DNA of 64,000 bases from Carnegiea gigantea. Its lineage: Eukaryota; Streptophyta; Magnoliopsida; Caryophyllales; Cactaceae. The notes under the pieces are model-generated. The model was not told the origin of the DNA. It was given only the letters and a program-made list of their open reading frames with translations, and searched no databases. How positions within the stretch are numbered: position 1 is the first letter of the stretch; each line of letters begins with the position of its first letter. Location: the NCBI GenBank assembly GCA_029747015.1, contig JAKOGI010002280.1:10001-74000 (forward strand), written 5' to 3'. This document shows, piece by piece, positions 36,281 to 48,468 of the stretch. Position numbers and translations under genes: made by a program.

Positions 36281-37368
36281 ATAGTCGTTGGTTTTAATTT
36301 TGAGTTATCTATGGAGTTAATAATTTTGATAGCGATGTTTTATTATATTAGCCTTATTGAAGCAATGTTTGAGGTGCTAATTGAGTATAATAATTTACGT
36401 GACATAGCTTTATAAATTTTTTAGATTTATTAATTGATTATGTGAAATTAGTATGTCAGTTAAAGATTAAGCTAATGTTTGTATGTTTATTAATGTGAAT
36501 ATTGTTATAAAAGTTAGTTTCAAAATTCTATGACTTATTATGTGATCGAGCAAAAATTCGCAATAGTTAAGAGTTAAACGGAGTGAGATTTGCATAATCA
36601 AATGAATTCTAGAACTAGTAGGCATATCTTTTGGGCCTAGGCATTTTGTGACTTGGGTTAGTTAAAAAAAAAGAGGAAAGGCTGATTTAATCAAACCAGC
36701 CAGGCGTCCATCCATCAGCTAACCTCACCAATCTCACGACATAACCTTACTCAAACTCCTTCTTCCTCAAAAGCCTAGCACCTTCCTTTTGCACCTCACT
36801 TCCCCTGCCATGCCCACGCAGAGGAAGAGAGCTCAGTAAGAGATAGAAATGGAGAGAAGAAGTGAGTGAAAGTGAGGGCGATGGGAGGAGAGCTTGAACA
36901 GCAATAGCAGTACGCCTTAGAGAAGGAAGAAAACTGAGTAGAGTTGTGTCTGGGTAGTTCGTGACCAATAGTAGGGGGGGATGAGGATGAGACTTATGGC
37001 AGCGTAGAAACCATCCATATCACCTATTAATTGGGTCCTTAAGCTTAGAACGAGGTGAATAATTTGTAATCCTTCAAATTAGTGATTAATTTCAAAGATT
37101 TGCGAGTTGTCCATAGATAAAATTGAGAAGTATTCATGAATTTTCTATGATTGTGGAGTTTGGTAGAAGGAAGAGGCTTGAAAGAGTTATTTGGGTTGAT
37201 GATGATGTGATTTTGAGGTGAATTTTATGGGCAGTCTTGTGACGAGGGAGCCTAAAACTTGAGTGAATTTGAATGTTGATTGAAGTGGACTTAATGTGTT
37301 TATGGTTGGTTTAATTGATTCGTATGTCGATTTTTGGTCGCATAGTTAAGTTAGAGCTAAGTTGAAAA
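36280..37368 (+). repeat. Duplicated segment S, copy 2
   Basis: Homologous in order to 23140-24240 (see there). It ends where the Ty3/gypsy LTR-like sequence starts at 37369. It is noncoding as far as I can see. Confidence 0.5.
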
Positions 37369-38985
37369 TGTAATAATCCACATTTTGTATTAAATTTACC
37401 CTTTATTTTATTTATTTTTAAGTCTTTGAAATATATTTTATGAGAGAATAATGCATATTTTATATGATTTTCAGGTGGAAATAAAATAAATGAATTTGGA
37501 TATGAAACTGATCAATCTTACTCGACATAACCCAACTCCCAGCAAATTATGTTCAAGCGTAGCCCAATAGCATGAAAAGATGAAAAACAAAGAAACAGAG
37601 AAGGCATCAGATCCCTTCGTGTGGGCCTGCCCGTTAGACCACCCATCTCTTAGTCCCCTCATCACTTGGTTGGGCTTACTCCAACATGGCTAGGAGAGCT
37701 ACCAGCTCCTCCTTTTCCATGCTCAGCAGCCTATCCCCCTCACTCATTCTCTCTTTGTCCCTCTGTTTGGGCCAAGTCTCCTATGGCCCATCTTTGTTGC
37801 CCAATCTGCTCTAGCACCCACATTACTTTAGCAGTGGAATTTCTCTTCTTGTGAGCAAAACCTAGTCAAAGCTAATTAATTTTGATTAATTTTAGCTTAA
37901 GACTAGCCCTTTTTCAAGCAATACAACAGCCAATAGTTAATCGAGATTAATTTTTATTAATTTTTAGGCACCAAATTGGGGTGAGTTTTCACTATAAAAA
38001 GGGGTCAAGGTTGGGCAAAAATCATTCACTCATCCATTCCGTCCATCCTCTCTTTCACTCTTCCAAGCCTTATTTCATCCTCTGTCTTCTATTTTTCTTA
38101 GGGAATAGAGAATTTTGTAAGACAAAATCATTTGAGTTGAGAGGCATAGACGAAAAATAGGCTTTGTTAGCTATTTTTCTCTTCTCTTCTCATCTCCCTT
38201 GTGAGTCAACTTTGAGAGTGTGTGCTTAATTAGTTTTGTAATTGAGTATAAATGTTTGGGCAAAGGCAGTGAAATATATCAACCTTAATGGCATTTTTAG
38301 TAACTATGGTTGGCTAAACTACTCATTTCTAAGATTAGGATGGATCCTTGATAATAATATCATTTTGTTAATTTCTTTTCTGGTAATTTTTTTTCTCTTT
38401 AATTGCATAATTTTGGGTTTAAATTTGATCTTAATCTATTTATGCATTTTAACACTATTGTTTATTCATGTTGATTATAATAGTTTAATTTGCTATCTCA
38501 AATGAATATTGGACCTTATAGGCTAATATGATGTTATGCAATTGGGCTTAAAGTTATGATTGTTCAAATTGAATAATTTATGCTAGAAATTAGATGAGTT
38601 ATGCCTAAAAAGAATGATTCATGCTAAACCACTAGATAAATAACCTCATTTGATAATTATAGTTGATCTCGTTTAATTTGTGGCCCAATGCTTGTAGCTT
38701 AGGTTGAATAATAGACAAATCAAATCCCCATTTCAATGAGTAAATTAATATTTACACCAAAGGTGAAATCCATAATCCTAGATCATTCTCTAATATGAAT
38801 TTTCTCTACTTGACACTCTTACCATTCTTTTTGTTCCTTTAATTCATATCGGTAATTAAACTCCTCATTCGACTTATTCTTTATATTTGGAAAAGTAGAA
38901 ATTTAAAATCACTATTGTTTCTCGTGGGATCGACACCCTATACTCGCTAGTCTACAATTAATCTTATGCACTTGTAAGTAAAAAG
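37369..38985 (+). repeat. LTR-like sequence at the 5' side of the Ty3/gypsy remains
   Basis: It starts TGTAATAATCC and contains a good TATA box, TATAAAAA at 37993-38000, with GGGG after it. Near its end it has CTCGTGGGATCGACACCCTA and TGCACTTGTAAG, which are typical of LTR ends in Athila and Tat elements. I could not find a primer site after it or an identical partner LTR, so the exact end is uncertain. Confidence 0.5.
37993..38000 (+). promoter_or_regulatory. TATA box of the LTR-like sequence
   Basis: TATAAAAA followed by GGGG, in a position compatible with an LTR promoter. Confidence 0.5.
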
Positions 38986-39059
38986 GGTTTTAAAACTGAA
39001 TATAAAATCCACATAAAATCCAAATACAAAAGGAATTCTTAAACAAGTTTTTCTCTATT

Positions 39060-39340
39060 GGTAAACTGACTGCTTTAAGACGTGCTAGAACAATTTTCTC
39101 ACAAAATAAAAATGAGCAGTTGCATGAAAGTTAGGAAAGATTTAAAGAGTTGTTGCAAAGTTGTCCTCACTATGAGGTTCCTATGTGGCAACTTATCGAG
39201 AGTTTTTATTATGGCTTGGATGAGCATAATAGGCAAATGATTGATGCATCTTGTGCTACTAGTTTCTTGTACAAAACTCCTGAAGAAGCTTAGGAACGAT
39301 TTGAATATTTGAGTGAAAATTCACATTTGCATAACCAAAC
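39060..39340 (+). pseudogene. Ty3/gypsy gag fragment, first type
   Basis: The frame reads QLHES, a stop where Trp is expected, then ERFKELLQSCPHYEVPMWQL and later DASCATSFLYKTPEEA, again with TAG where Trp is expected. This is the capsid core of plant Ty3/gypsy Gag. It is followed at once by a second, different gag beginning near 39340, so the two come from different elements or from a partial duplication. Confidence 0.65.
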
Positions 39341-40470
39341 GTGGAAGCCAACAATTTTGAGTACAAGCCGACTCTTATTTCCATGGTGCAACAATCCCAA
39401 ATTGAAGGCACCCCATTAGAAGATCCCGACTTACACCTCTCAGTATTTTTAGAGTTGTGTGACACCTTATAGCTCAACAGAGTTTCTACTGATGCTATTC
39501 GATTGCAACTATTTCCCTTTTCATTTAGGGACAAGGTAAGAGCGTAACTTCATTCTTTGCCTCCCGGATGCATCATAACATGGGATGAGCTTACGAAAGC
39601 TTTTCTTGCAAAATTCTTTCCTCCAAGCAAGATGCTGAGTCTAAGAAATCAAATCACCATCTTCGCTCAAAGAGAGGACGAGTCACTCTATAGAACTTAG
39701 GAGCAGTTCAAGGACCTATTGAGGCTGTGTCCAAATCATGGGCTCCAACGGTGGATGATAGTGTAAGCCTTCTGTAATGGAGTCGTTCGACTGGTGAGGC
39801 CCACTATAGATGCGGTAGCGGGTGGCACTATTATGGACTGGACAAAAGAGGAGGCTTATAACTTTATTGTGGTGATGAGACTTAATAACTACCAATGGTC
39901 CAATAAGAGAAGCCAACCCAAAAGGGTTATAGGTAAGTTAGAACTTGATGTTATTTCTGTACTCTCTGCTAAAGTAGATGCCATATCTCAAAGTTTAGAA
40001 TGATTGCATGTTAATTCTATTATTTCAAGTACCCTTTCCCCGTCATGTGAAATCTGTGGGTTTGTTGATCATTTGACTGTGAATTGTCAAGTCCGGAGTC
40101 CATTTGCTGAAGATGCTAATGACCAAGTCACCTATGTTAACACTTATAACCCTATATCGACTAATGACCCATTCTTCAACACATACAATCCTGGTTGGAA
40201 GAATCACTCTAATTTCTCCTATAGTCTAATGCCCCTTCTATGACTCAAATGAATTTTAGAGCACCCCCTTGATTCCAAAGACGACCTTACCCTTAACAAG
40301 CACCTTAAAAATCTAATTCAGAGACAAGGATGGAGATTATACTTTTGGTCTAGCAAAAGCAAGATGAGTATATTAAGCAATTAACCTCTAAAGTTGATGT
40401 GCTTACTACTCATAATAAGATGTTAGAAGCTCAAATTGCCTAGAAGCTACCTCTTTGTCTACACCCCCGG
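39341..40470 (+). pseudogene. Athila-like Ty3/gypsy gag
   Basis: The frame carries [70 protein letters not shown] and EEAYNFIVVMRLNNYQWSN, all hallmark Athila Gag blocks. The zinc knuckle CEICGFVDHLTVNC (CX2CX4HX4C) follows at about 40049-40090, then YNPGWKNHSNFSY. Stops occur at several positions where Trp or Gln is expected. Gag would form the particle and bind element RNA. Confidence 0.85.
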
Positions 40471-40831
40471 GTAGCTGTAGTAGTAAGAACAAACTTAGCC
40501 CTGGGGAGCAATGTAATGCCATGATTTTAAGAGGGGGCAAGCAACTTGAGGGGCCTAAGGGGTTAGCCACGATGAGCTTTTGCATGATGGAAATGATGTG
40601 GTTATTGAGAAGGAATTATCTACTTCTTCTGATGATATCGTAGGTGATGTTGTGCATAATTATAGTAAGGTTCCTAATGACCCCAAGAAAATTTCCCCAA
40701 GACCTTATGTTCTACCTTTATCGTTTCCCCAATGAATCGCTAAGGCTAAGCTTGGCTAACAATTTAGGACATTTTTAGAGGTCCTTAAGAAACTATACAT
40801 TAACATTCCATTCATTAATGCCTTATCTCAA
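40471..40831 (+). pseudogene. Gag-protease linker of the Athila-like element
   Basis: Low-conservation region with CNAMILRGGKQLEGPKG, a line typical of Athila polyproteins between Gag and protease. Several frames alternate. Confidence 0.6.
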
Positions 40832-41300
40832 ATGGCTTCTTATGCTAAGTTTTTGAAAGAGATTTTATCTAATAAAAGAAAGATAGAAAAGCATGAAACT
40901 GTGGCATTGTCTAATGAGTGTTGTGTCGTGTTCCAAAATAAGCTCTCTGCGAAGCATGAGGATCCTAGTAGTTTTTTTATTTCTTATCTGATAGGGAATA
41001 TGTTAATAGATCATGCCTTGTGTGACTTAGGGTTCAGTGTAAGTTTAATGCCCTTCTCTCTCTACAAAAAGTTGGACCTAGATGAAATGCGACCAACCAG
41101 CATCTCCTTACAATTGGTAAACCGTTCTGTAAAGTACCTCGTGGGTATTTTAGAGGATGTTCCTATTAAGTAGATTTTGTAATCCTTGAAATGAAAGAAG
41201 AAATACACACCCGTTATTCTTGGGAGGCCGTTCTTGGCCACTACAGGGTGCCGTATAAATGTCAGAAACGGTAAGCTATCTTTTGATGTGGAAGATGAAT
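40832..41300 (+). pseudogene. Athila-like aspartic protease
   Basis: IGNMLIDHALCDLGFSVSLM contains the protease motif with DLGF where DLGA is usual. MRPTSISLQLVNRSVKYLVG follows, as in Athila. A short deletion after VPIK removes the strand expected next, and the frame changes. The text ILGRPFLAT appears in another frame near 41216-41242. Confidence 0.75.
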
Positions 41301-41529
41301 ATGTGAAATTTAACTAGATTAAAGCTTCTGAATTTCCTTCTATCTCTGGTAAATGTCATTGGATTAATGTAGTGGATAGTTTGGTACGAAGGACCATTTC
41401 TAATAATGTTTTGCATGATCGTCTTAAGCAGTGTTTATTGAATGATGGTACTATTAAGGATGAAAAATTAGAAGTAGCAGTGCGTGCTTAATTCTTGGAA
41501 GCTCCTCCATAAGTACCACCAACCTTCAT

Positions 41530-42690
41530 CAGGGTGGAAGCACTAGTGAATGGCGATGCACCCTTGTGTGATGAGAAATGTGCCCTCTGTGGTACAATTA
41601 AAACCTCGCCTTTCTTCTTTGAGGTACGAGTTTCTTAGCCCTAATTCTACATATCTTGTGATTGTGAATGCGAGTCTAAATGCATCTCAAGTTGACTCTT
41701 TCCTAAGTATACTTAGGATGCAGCCTAAGGCTATAGGTTTATACTATTGATGACTTTAAGGGATTCACCCTTCTATGTGTATGCATCGTGTTTTGATTGA
41801 AGATACCATAAATCCTCAATTAAACACCAAAGAAGGTTGAACCCAAATATTCACAATGTCGTCAAAAAAAGAAATTTTGAAATTACTTAAGGCCGGCATT
41901 ATCTACCCTATCTTCGATAGTAAGTGGGTGAGCCTGGTCCACGTCGTGCCTAAGAAGGGGGGAATGGCGCTTGTAAAGAACGAGAACAATGAACTGATTC
42001 CTACTAAGACAATTACGGGTTGGCATTTGTGCATAGACTATAGAAAGTTGAATAAGGCCACCGGTAAGTACCACTTTCCGCTTCCCTCCATTGACTAAAT
42101 ACTCGAGAGGTTCGCTAAAAATTCCTATTTTTGGTACTTAGATGGGTACTCAGGGTTTCTCAAAATTTCTATTCACCCTAGTGACCAAGAAAAAACCACG
42201 TTTACCTATCCATGCGGTACATTTGCCTATAGGAGAATACCATTTGGGCTGTATAGTGCCCCCACCACATTTCAACGATGCATGATGGCTATGTTCTTTG
42301 ACTTTGTCGAGGACATAATGCAGGTCTTTATGGATGATTTTTCTGTGTATGGGATAACTTTTGACCATTGCTTGAGTAATTAGTCCAAAGTTTTGCAAAG
42401 ATGTGAAGATATGAATTTGGTCTTGAATTGGGAAAAGTGTCATTTTATGTTACAAGAGGGGTTATTTTATGCTATATTGTTTCAAATAGAGGCATTGAAG
42501 TTAACAAGGCAAAGGTAAAGGTAATTGAAAAATTGTCGCCATCTACTTCTATGAACAGTGTAATGAGTTTTCTTTGACATGTTGGTTTTTATCGATGGTT
42601 CATAAAAGATTTTTCGAAAATTGTAAAGCCTTTCACCCATTTGCTTGTCAAAGATGTGCCCTTTGAGTTTAGTAGTGTGTTTGAGTGCTT
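41530..42690 (+). pseudogene. Athila-like reverse transcriptase
   Basis: It begins with LKPRLSSLRYEFLSPNSTY and LNASQVDSFLSILRM. The polymerase core follows: SKWVSLVHVVPKKGG, GWHLCIDYRKLNKAT, YLDGYSGFLKISIHPSDQEK, RRIPFGLYSAPTTFQRCMM and VFMDDFSVYG, where MDD is the catalytic motif. Stops and at least one frameshift near 42100 break it. Confidence 0.88.
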
Positions 42691-43140
42691 TTCACAGGTT
42701 GAAGGAGGCTTTAATTTCTGCTCTGATTATGCAAGCTCCAGATTGGGGATTACCTTTTGAGGTAATGTGCGATGCTAGTGACTATGTAGTGGGAGCAGTT
42801 TTAGAACAATGAAATGATAATAAGCCCTGTGCCATCAACTATGCAAGCTAAACTTTGGATGATGCTTAAATGAACTATGCCACCACTGACAAAGAGTTTC
42901 TATATGTTGTGTTTGCCATTGAAAAGTTTTGCCCATATTTGATTAATTCCAAGGTGATCATTTTCACTAATCATGCCGCATTGAAGCATCTTCTCAAGAA
43001 GTCTGATTCTAAGACTCGCCTTATTCGCTAGGTGCTTTTTCTCCAAGAATTTGACTTGGCGATTCGAGATAAAGCCGGCCATGAAAATGTAGTCATAGAT
43101 CACTTATCTCATCTGGGTCCTGAAGTCACACCAATAGAGG
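42691..43140 (+). pseudogene. Athila-like RNase H
   Basis: Recognised by PFEVMCDASDYVVGAVLEQ, YATTDKEFLYVVFAIEKF, NHAALKHLLKKSDSKTRLIR and KAGHENVVIDHLSHL. Three or more stops fall at positions usually held by Trp, Gln or Arg. It degraded the RNA template during reverse transcription. Confidence 0.85.
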
Positions 43141-43199
43141 AGCTTCCCATAGATGACTCCTTCCCGGATGATGAACTCCTTACAATATCTCATCAAGCC

Positions 43200-44411
43200 A
43201 CTCCATGATATGCTGATCTGGTGAATTTCAAAGTGTGGGGAGTAATGCTACCCGGGTTGTCTTAAGAGCCTCTTCTCTACAAGTTGTGCAGAGATGGTAT
43301 TTATAGAAGATGTTTGCCGAATGATGAGGGTTCATAGTGTCCCTCGCCATTGTCATGCTTCAACTTATGGTTGACAGTTTGGACTGGACAAGACCATTGC
43401 TAAGGTGTTTCAGGCGGTTTCTATTGGCCTATTCTCTTTAAAGATGCAAGAAACTTTGTTATGACTTGCGACCGATGCCAATAGATGGGAAACATTTACA
43501 AAAGGTATGAAATGCCCCAAAGTGGGATTCTTGAGATAGAACTTTTTTACGTTTGGGGATTGACGTCATGGGTCCATTTCCTCCTTCACACAATAATCTT
43601 TACATCTTTATGGCGGTTGATTATGTTTCTAAGTAGGTAGAAGCCATTGCCTCTCCTACTAATTACTCCAAGGTGATAATCAAGTTTCTTAAACAGAATA
43701 TCTTTACAAGATTTAGCACACTGAGAGCTCTTTTTAGTGACAATGGGACACATTTTTATAACAAGCCACTTGAGTCTCTCCTAAAGAAGTATGGGGTTTT
43801 TCATAAGATTGTTATGCCTTATCATCCCCAAAAAAGTGGTCAAGTTGAGTTATCTAATCGGGAGTTGAAAAGTGTTTTGGAGAAAACGATCGATCGGTCC
43901 CGAAAAGATTTGTCTAGTAAGCTTGCTGATGTTTTTAGGCTTACTCAACTGCTTACAAAACTCCGCTAGGCATTACTCCTTACCGGTTAGCGTCCGAAAA
44001 TTCTTGCCATTTGCCAATTGAATTAGAACACAAAGCGCAATGGCAATTCAAACTCTCAACTTTGATCTTAAGGCGGCCGATAAGAGAAGGATATTGTAAT
44101 TGAATGAGCTAGATAGGTTACATTTGAAAGCCTATGAAGGCTCTAAAATATACAATGAAAGAAACAAGCAATGACATGACAAGCATATTATGAAGAAAAG
44201 ATTTGAGGAAGTTGACTTAGTCCTATTGTTCAATTCCAAGTTGCGGTTATTTCTGGGCAAGTTGAGATCCCGATGGTTAGGACCATGTAATGTTGTAAAG
44301 GGCTTACCTCATGGAGCTGTAGAGGTATGGAGCGAGTCTATCGGTGCATTCGAGGTTAATGGGCAGCATCTTAAGCCTTATTTTATGGGGTTTTGGACCT
44401 TTTTGCCCTAA
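43200..44411 (+). pseudogene. Athila-like integrase with C-terminal GPY/F-type region
   Basis: A zinc-binding remnant (HCHASTYG, then MTCDRCQ) precedes the core. The core has GIDVMGPFPPSHNNLYIFMA with the first Asp, SDNGTHFYNKPLESLL with the second, and PYHPQKSGQVELSNRELK with the Glu. The C-terminal part (44190-44411) reads LRSRWLGPCNVVKGLPHGAV and GAFEVNGQHLKPYF, matching the end of Athila pol. The core from 43673 to 43969 is still open. The flanks carry frameshifts. Confidence 0.88.
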
Positions 44412-45496
44412 CTTTGACCCTCAATTGAGTACGATTTGACTCCTCAAGGATGCCCCAAGTCACGATGCCTGTGGAGAAAAAGAAGGGCCAGAGAATTACG
44501 AGATAGAGACAACCACAAATGCTTTGTGGTGAAGGTATGGTCCGTGGTGAACCTAAAACTGCTTGCTTCTTCATCTTCCTTTGTCTTGTAGCCGAGGATC
44601 CTCGGTTTCAAGCTAATAAAAGGTCGTTTGATTGCAAAAAATAGAGGAGACAGATCTCATTACACGTATCTCTCTCATATTGTTCATTAGGTTTAGGATT
44701 TTTAGTTTGTATTTCTTTAGAGTTAGAGAAGAAAATTAAAGGAAAGCTTTGATTTTAGTGGTTTGAAGATTGGGACACCATTGGAGAACCACCATTTGCT
44801 CTAAGTTTTCTCTTATGTTGTATTTTTCTTAAACTTTTGTTTTAGATTATTGTTAATTTTGAACATGAGTGGGTAGTTTGTTTAATCTAGGGACTTGTTA
44901 GCCAAAGTATTGATGTTCGATTCTTAATCTTCATTGCTTGTGCTTATTTTATCTTACAATGATTGAGTGCTACCTTGTGATTGAAGTGTGTGAGTGAATT
45001 TTTGTCAAATTTGCTTGCTTATGCAACATAGTTGAGTGAAGTACTGAAAGGAGAAACTTGTTGTTTGACCGATAAGTTAGGACTTGATTCAGCAAAACTT
45101 GAAAGAGATTTCTTGTAAAGAGCAAATGTTAGCTAATCCAAAACCTATAACTTGTACCAAAATAAGGGCATTTGAAAGAATTTTAATTAGATTTAATTTA
45201 GTTCATTTTGACAGAAAAGCTGAATTTTAGATCGATTGCATTCCTTTCAATCATCCAATGTAAACTAAGTCCATGATTTAATCCATGGATCTAACTCCTT
45301 ACTAGGCAGAATAACCCCCTAGAAATTTTAATTAAATTAAATTTTCCAATCGTTAATTTACGTAATTCGAACAACCCATTGAAACTTGTTTACTTAGCCT
45401 TTTATTATAGGTCAAAACTCAATAGATTACATTTGGTTCCTGTGGGAATGATATTAAAACTATACTACAACCACTCTGCACTTGCGTTAGTGTCAG
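44412..45496 (+). other. 3' region and degraded LTR-like sequence of the Athila-like element
   Basis: No coding region is recognised. Near the end, CTATACTACAACCACTCTGC followed by ACTTGCGTTAG resembles an Athila/Tat LTR end. It then joins internal sequence of a different element at about 45497, where homology to 50480 and 54292 begins. Confidence 0.45.
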
Positions 45497-46435
45497 AAAC
45501 CCAAGCTCTTTTAGAGAATTGGGGTTTTCTTGGTAAAAGTATTGATGATATATGGTATTTGGTTGAGTGGATTGCTTGGCATTCATTTGAATTTGAGAAG
45601 GCAAGTTGTGTTTTCACGTCCTCATTTCCTGATCTTTATGCATTCTATACTAGATCTTATTATGCTCTTTTCGATGTGGCTTGTGTAATTTTTCAGACTA
45701 TGATATAAATTCATGTCCTTATTTTGCATGTTATGCTCAACCTGACTTTGCATCACCTAGGAATAATATTGATGTTGTTCTGGCCTTACCTGATTCATCT
45801 TTCTCTTTAGTTCAGTGCACATGGCTTGAGGTGGTAAGCCTTTTGGGTTTGTTACTAGGTATAGTGTTGTTGATGCATGTTTTGAGTCAGAAGATATTTT
45901 AGATAAGGTGTATGACCTAGTTAAGACTCTTTGGAGGGTTTACATGATATGCCTATGCATCAGGACTCTCCTAGCCATAGTTATGATAGTTTTCTCTCAA
46001 ATTTTGTCGACCATTCACATACTTCCCCTATTTGTTCACAACTCTCTCCTTCCCTCGAGTATTATGTTGATGCCCCATTTATGATACTATGATTTGTGGC
46101 ACTAGTATGAATTTGGGCTATGAGGATAACATGTTTGATGTGCTTGGTGGGAATGTTGATGATTTTGTGCCCCTAGATTACTTTAGTGGGTGAAATGCCT
46201 CCCTTGACCCATATTGTGCAAACCTAGCAGCCGAGCATATAAAAATTATGTGGAATACTTTCTTTGATTTGTCTTTTGATTTTTCTGTGGCATATGGTTT
46301 GTTGAAGATAGAGCTTGCTTTCTTTGTCGTGATTACCTTGATAATCCATGCTTGTAAATCCCATGCTGTGGCATTCGAGAAGCTTCTGCGAGCATTGATG
46401 GTGTCTGTTATGATGAGCTAAGTCTAGAAGTTGTG
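45497..46435 (+). pseudogene. Gag-like gene of the non-autonomous element, copy A
   Basis: In one frame: ALLENWGFLGKSIDDIWYLV and EWIAWHSFEFEKASC, like the end of a capsid domain. In the next frame: CGLCNFSDYDINSC, which is the CX2CX4HX4C zinc knuckle with Tyr in place of His, then PYFACYAQPDFASPRNNIDV. After a further frame change near 45830 comes an acidic section, then PRKIMWNTFFDFSFDFS and a long hydrophobic segment (LAFFVVITLIIHACK). The combination of Gag-like core, zinc knuckle and hydrophobic tail is shared by copies B and C. It is interrupted and cannot be translated whole. Confidence 0.6.
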
Positions 46436-47859
46436 ATGGAGTGGCTGATGCTCCCTTTGCCTTATTTGTAAGGAGGCCTTAGCTTAGGTGTATTCAGGAA
46501 CTTACCTTTAAGAATGTTCTCTTTTATTTCCCCCTTCACTTCTCCTTATTTACTTCCTTTTTTATAATGGTTTATTTAAGCATAAGGGCGAGGTAGTTTC
46601 ATGTTTTTCATTTTTGTCTTAGTTTGCATACTACTTAAACATGCAGTTTTAGGTTTCTTTTTATTTGCATTGGTGTGTTTTTAGTTGTATTTTAGGTTTG
46701 CATATAGGATTGCAAGTTGTGATGGTGTGGATTGGATTGAGATGCCTCCAATTATGCTTTGCTAGGCACATTAGTTTTCATGAGCTCGAATAACTTTTCA
46801 TATGTAATCCCTTTTGGTGCTAAAATTTGTGAAGATTTTGTGAATATTTCTTGTTATGGCCCTTATCTTAATTGAGAACTATGTTGCCCCTTGGAGTCGA
46901 TGGCACTATTGTTGATACATGATTGTCATTTTATGAGCTAATGGAGATTTTGGCACACATCCCGTAAGATTTTGAGCCTTAGTTGGACTAATTCATTTTA
47001 TTTAGTCTTATATTTTTTTTCATTTGTGTGGTTCTTTCATCTTGCATCTCTAGAACTTGCCTAGAATCACGTTTAAACCCCATTAGCATGTGCATAGTTG
47101 ATGATATGATAGAGGCATTCCTTTTTTAGACACTTTAGCTACATAGGAAGATAGCATACTCTTGTATTACATATTTATCCCCTTTACTAGCCCCTTTAAG
47201 CTCTAATTCTTTTCTTATTATGATCCCTTTATATTAAATCTTGGCCAAACACATGTTCCTATCTTTACGCCAAGTTTATGGAGCGAGACTTCATCTATGT
47301 AATGGGTGGTTTTGGGGGTAATTGAGTTTAAGGTGGCTTTGGTATGTTAGTTTATTGAGGGATTGATGTTATTGAGCATTTAGTTATGTTTTCCTCTTAT
47401 TTGGGTTGTGTAAATATGTATTAGGTTGTGAGTTGATAATTCATGACCCTATGCCTTTCAATAATTCATATTGTCGTTTCATTTCCCAAAAAAATAGGAA
47501 AAAAAAGAAAAAACGTCATGTGAAAAAAAAGAAAGAAACAAAGAAAAAGAAAAGAAAGGAAAAAAACAAAAACTCAGTGATTGGCATTGGCATGTAAATA
47601 GCTTGTGTTCTTTCTTTGCCAACTCATTTCCTACATGACTCATAGGGTATGTTCAATGTATTGTTTGGTTTTAGAATGTTGGTAAACTTTATGGTTTCTT
47701 GGTGCCTTATTGGTTGCTCCATAGTCATTTGGCTACATAGCTCCACATTGCCTAAATTTAGTAGTCCACTCCTTTCCCTTAACCATTCTAGCCCATACCA
47801 CAACCCAAGGGCAGTCCTCTTGATTGTTTTGTGCACATTGCATTTTAGTGGTGGAGAAT
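46436..47859 (+). other. Internal noncoding region of copy A
   Basis: Aligns with B (51416-52688) and C (55226-56560). It includes a conserved purine tract of A and G at about 47490-47580. No further gene is present. Confidence 0.6.
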
Positions 47860-48468
47860 AGGGGTGGGCGGTTTCTAGTACCTGCCCAAAAAAAAAGAAA
47901 CCGGAATGGGAATTGGAACTGGAACTGATCGAACAGGTTCCTAAGTTTTGGGAACCGAAACCGGAACGTCATGTTTTGGTTTCAATTAGAAGGTATCTGC
48001 CATACCTAATGTTTAAATTTTAGGACCTAATAAATTAAATTTTCTTACTTATTTAGAGGAAAGAGGGGATGTTTGATGTTTTTCAACCTTCATTTTCTAG
48101 CTTTACATAAAAAAGAAAGTTGAGTTTTTAACTTCGTATGTTTTTTGTCTTAGTCATTCAAAAAATATTATGAATCATCCTTCAATTATTGATAGCAAAT
48201 TAACTGATATTGCATTAAATTCTCTACTTGAATGGTTAAGTTTTGTAAGGAAAAAATCAAAGGAAAAGAAGCAAAAGATAAGTAGTAAAAAATAAAACAA
48301 TTATTTATTTTCATCTATCTAACCAGTTTCTAGGTTCTGATTCCAGGTATTTGTTTGAGAATTAGAAACGATTAGACTAGTTCCTCTGTCTTAGGAATCA
48401 GAACTGGAATCATTTGACTAGTTCTAAATAGGTTCCAGGGTACCTGAGATGTGAGCTGCTCATATCAA
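47860..48468 (+). mobile_element. hAT-like non-autonomous insertion in copy A
   Basis: About 609 bases present in A and absent from C at the same place (near 56600). It is flanked by GTGGAGAAT (47851-47859) and GTAGAGAAT (48469-48477), one base apart in nine, which fits the 8-bp duplication of hAT elements. It starts AGGGGTGGGCGGTTTC, ends with a weak inverted counterpart (GGTACCTGAGATGTGAGC), and is rich in GGAACCGGAA-type motifs. It is noncoding. Confidence 0.65.

Noticed and set aside
47406..47597. Lys-rich plus-strand frame
   Set aside because: It translates the purine tract of internal copy A. The same tract in B and C does not keep this frame.
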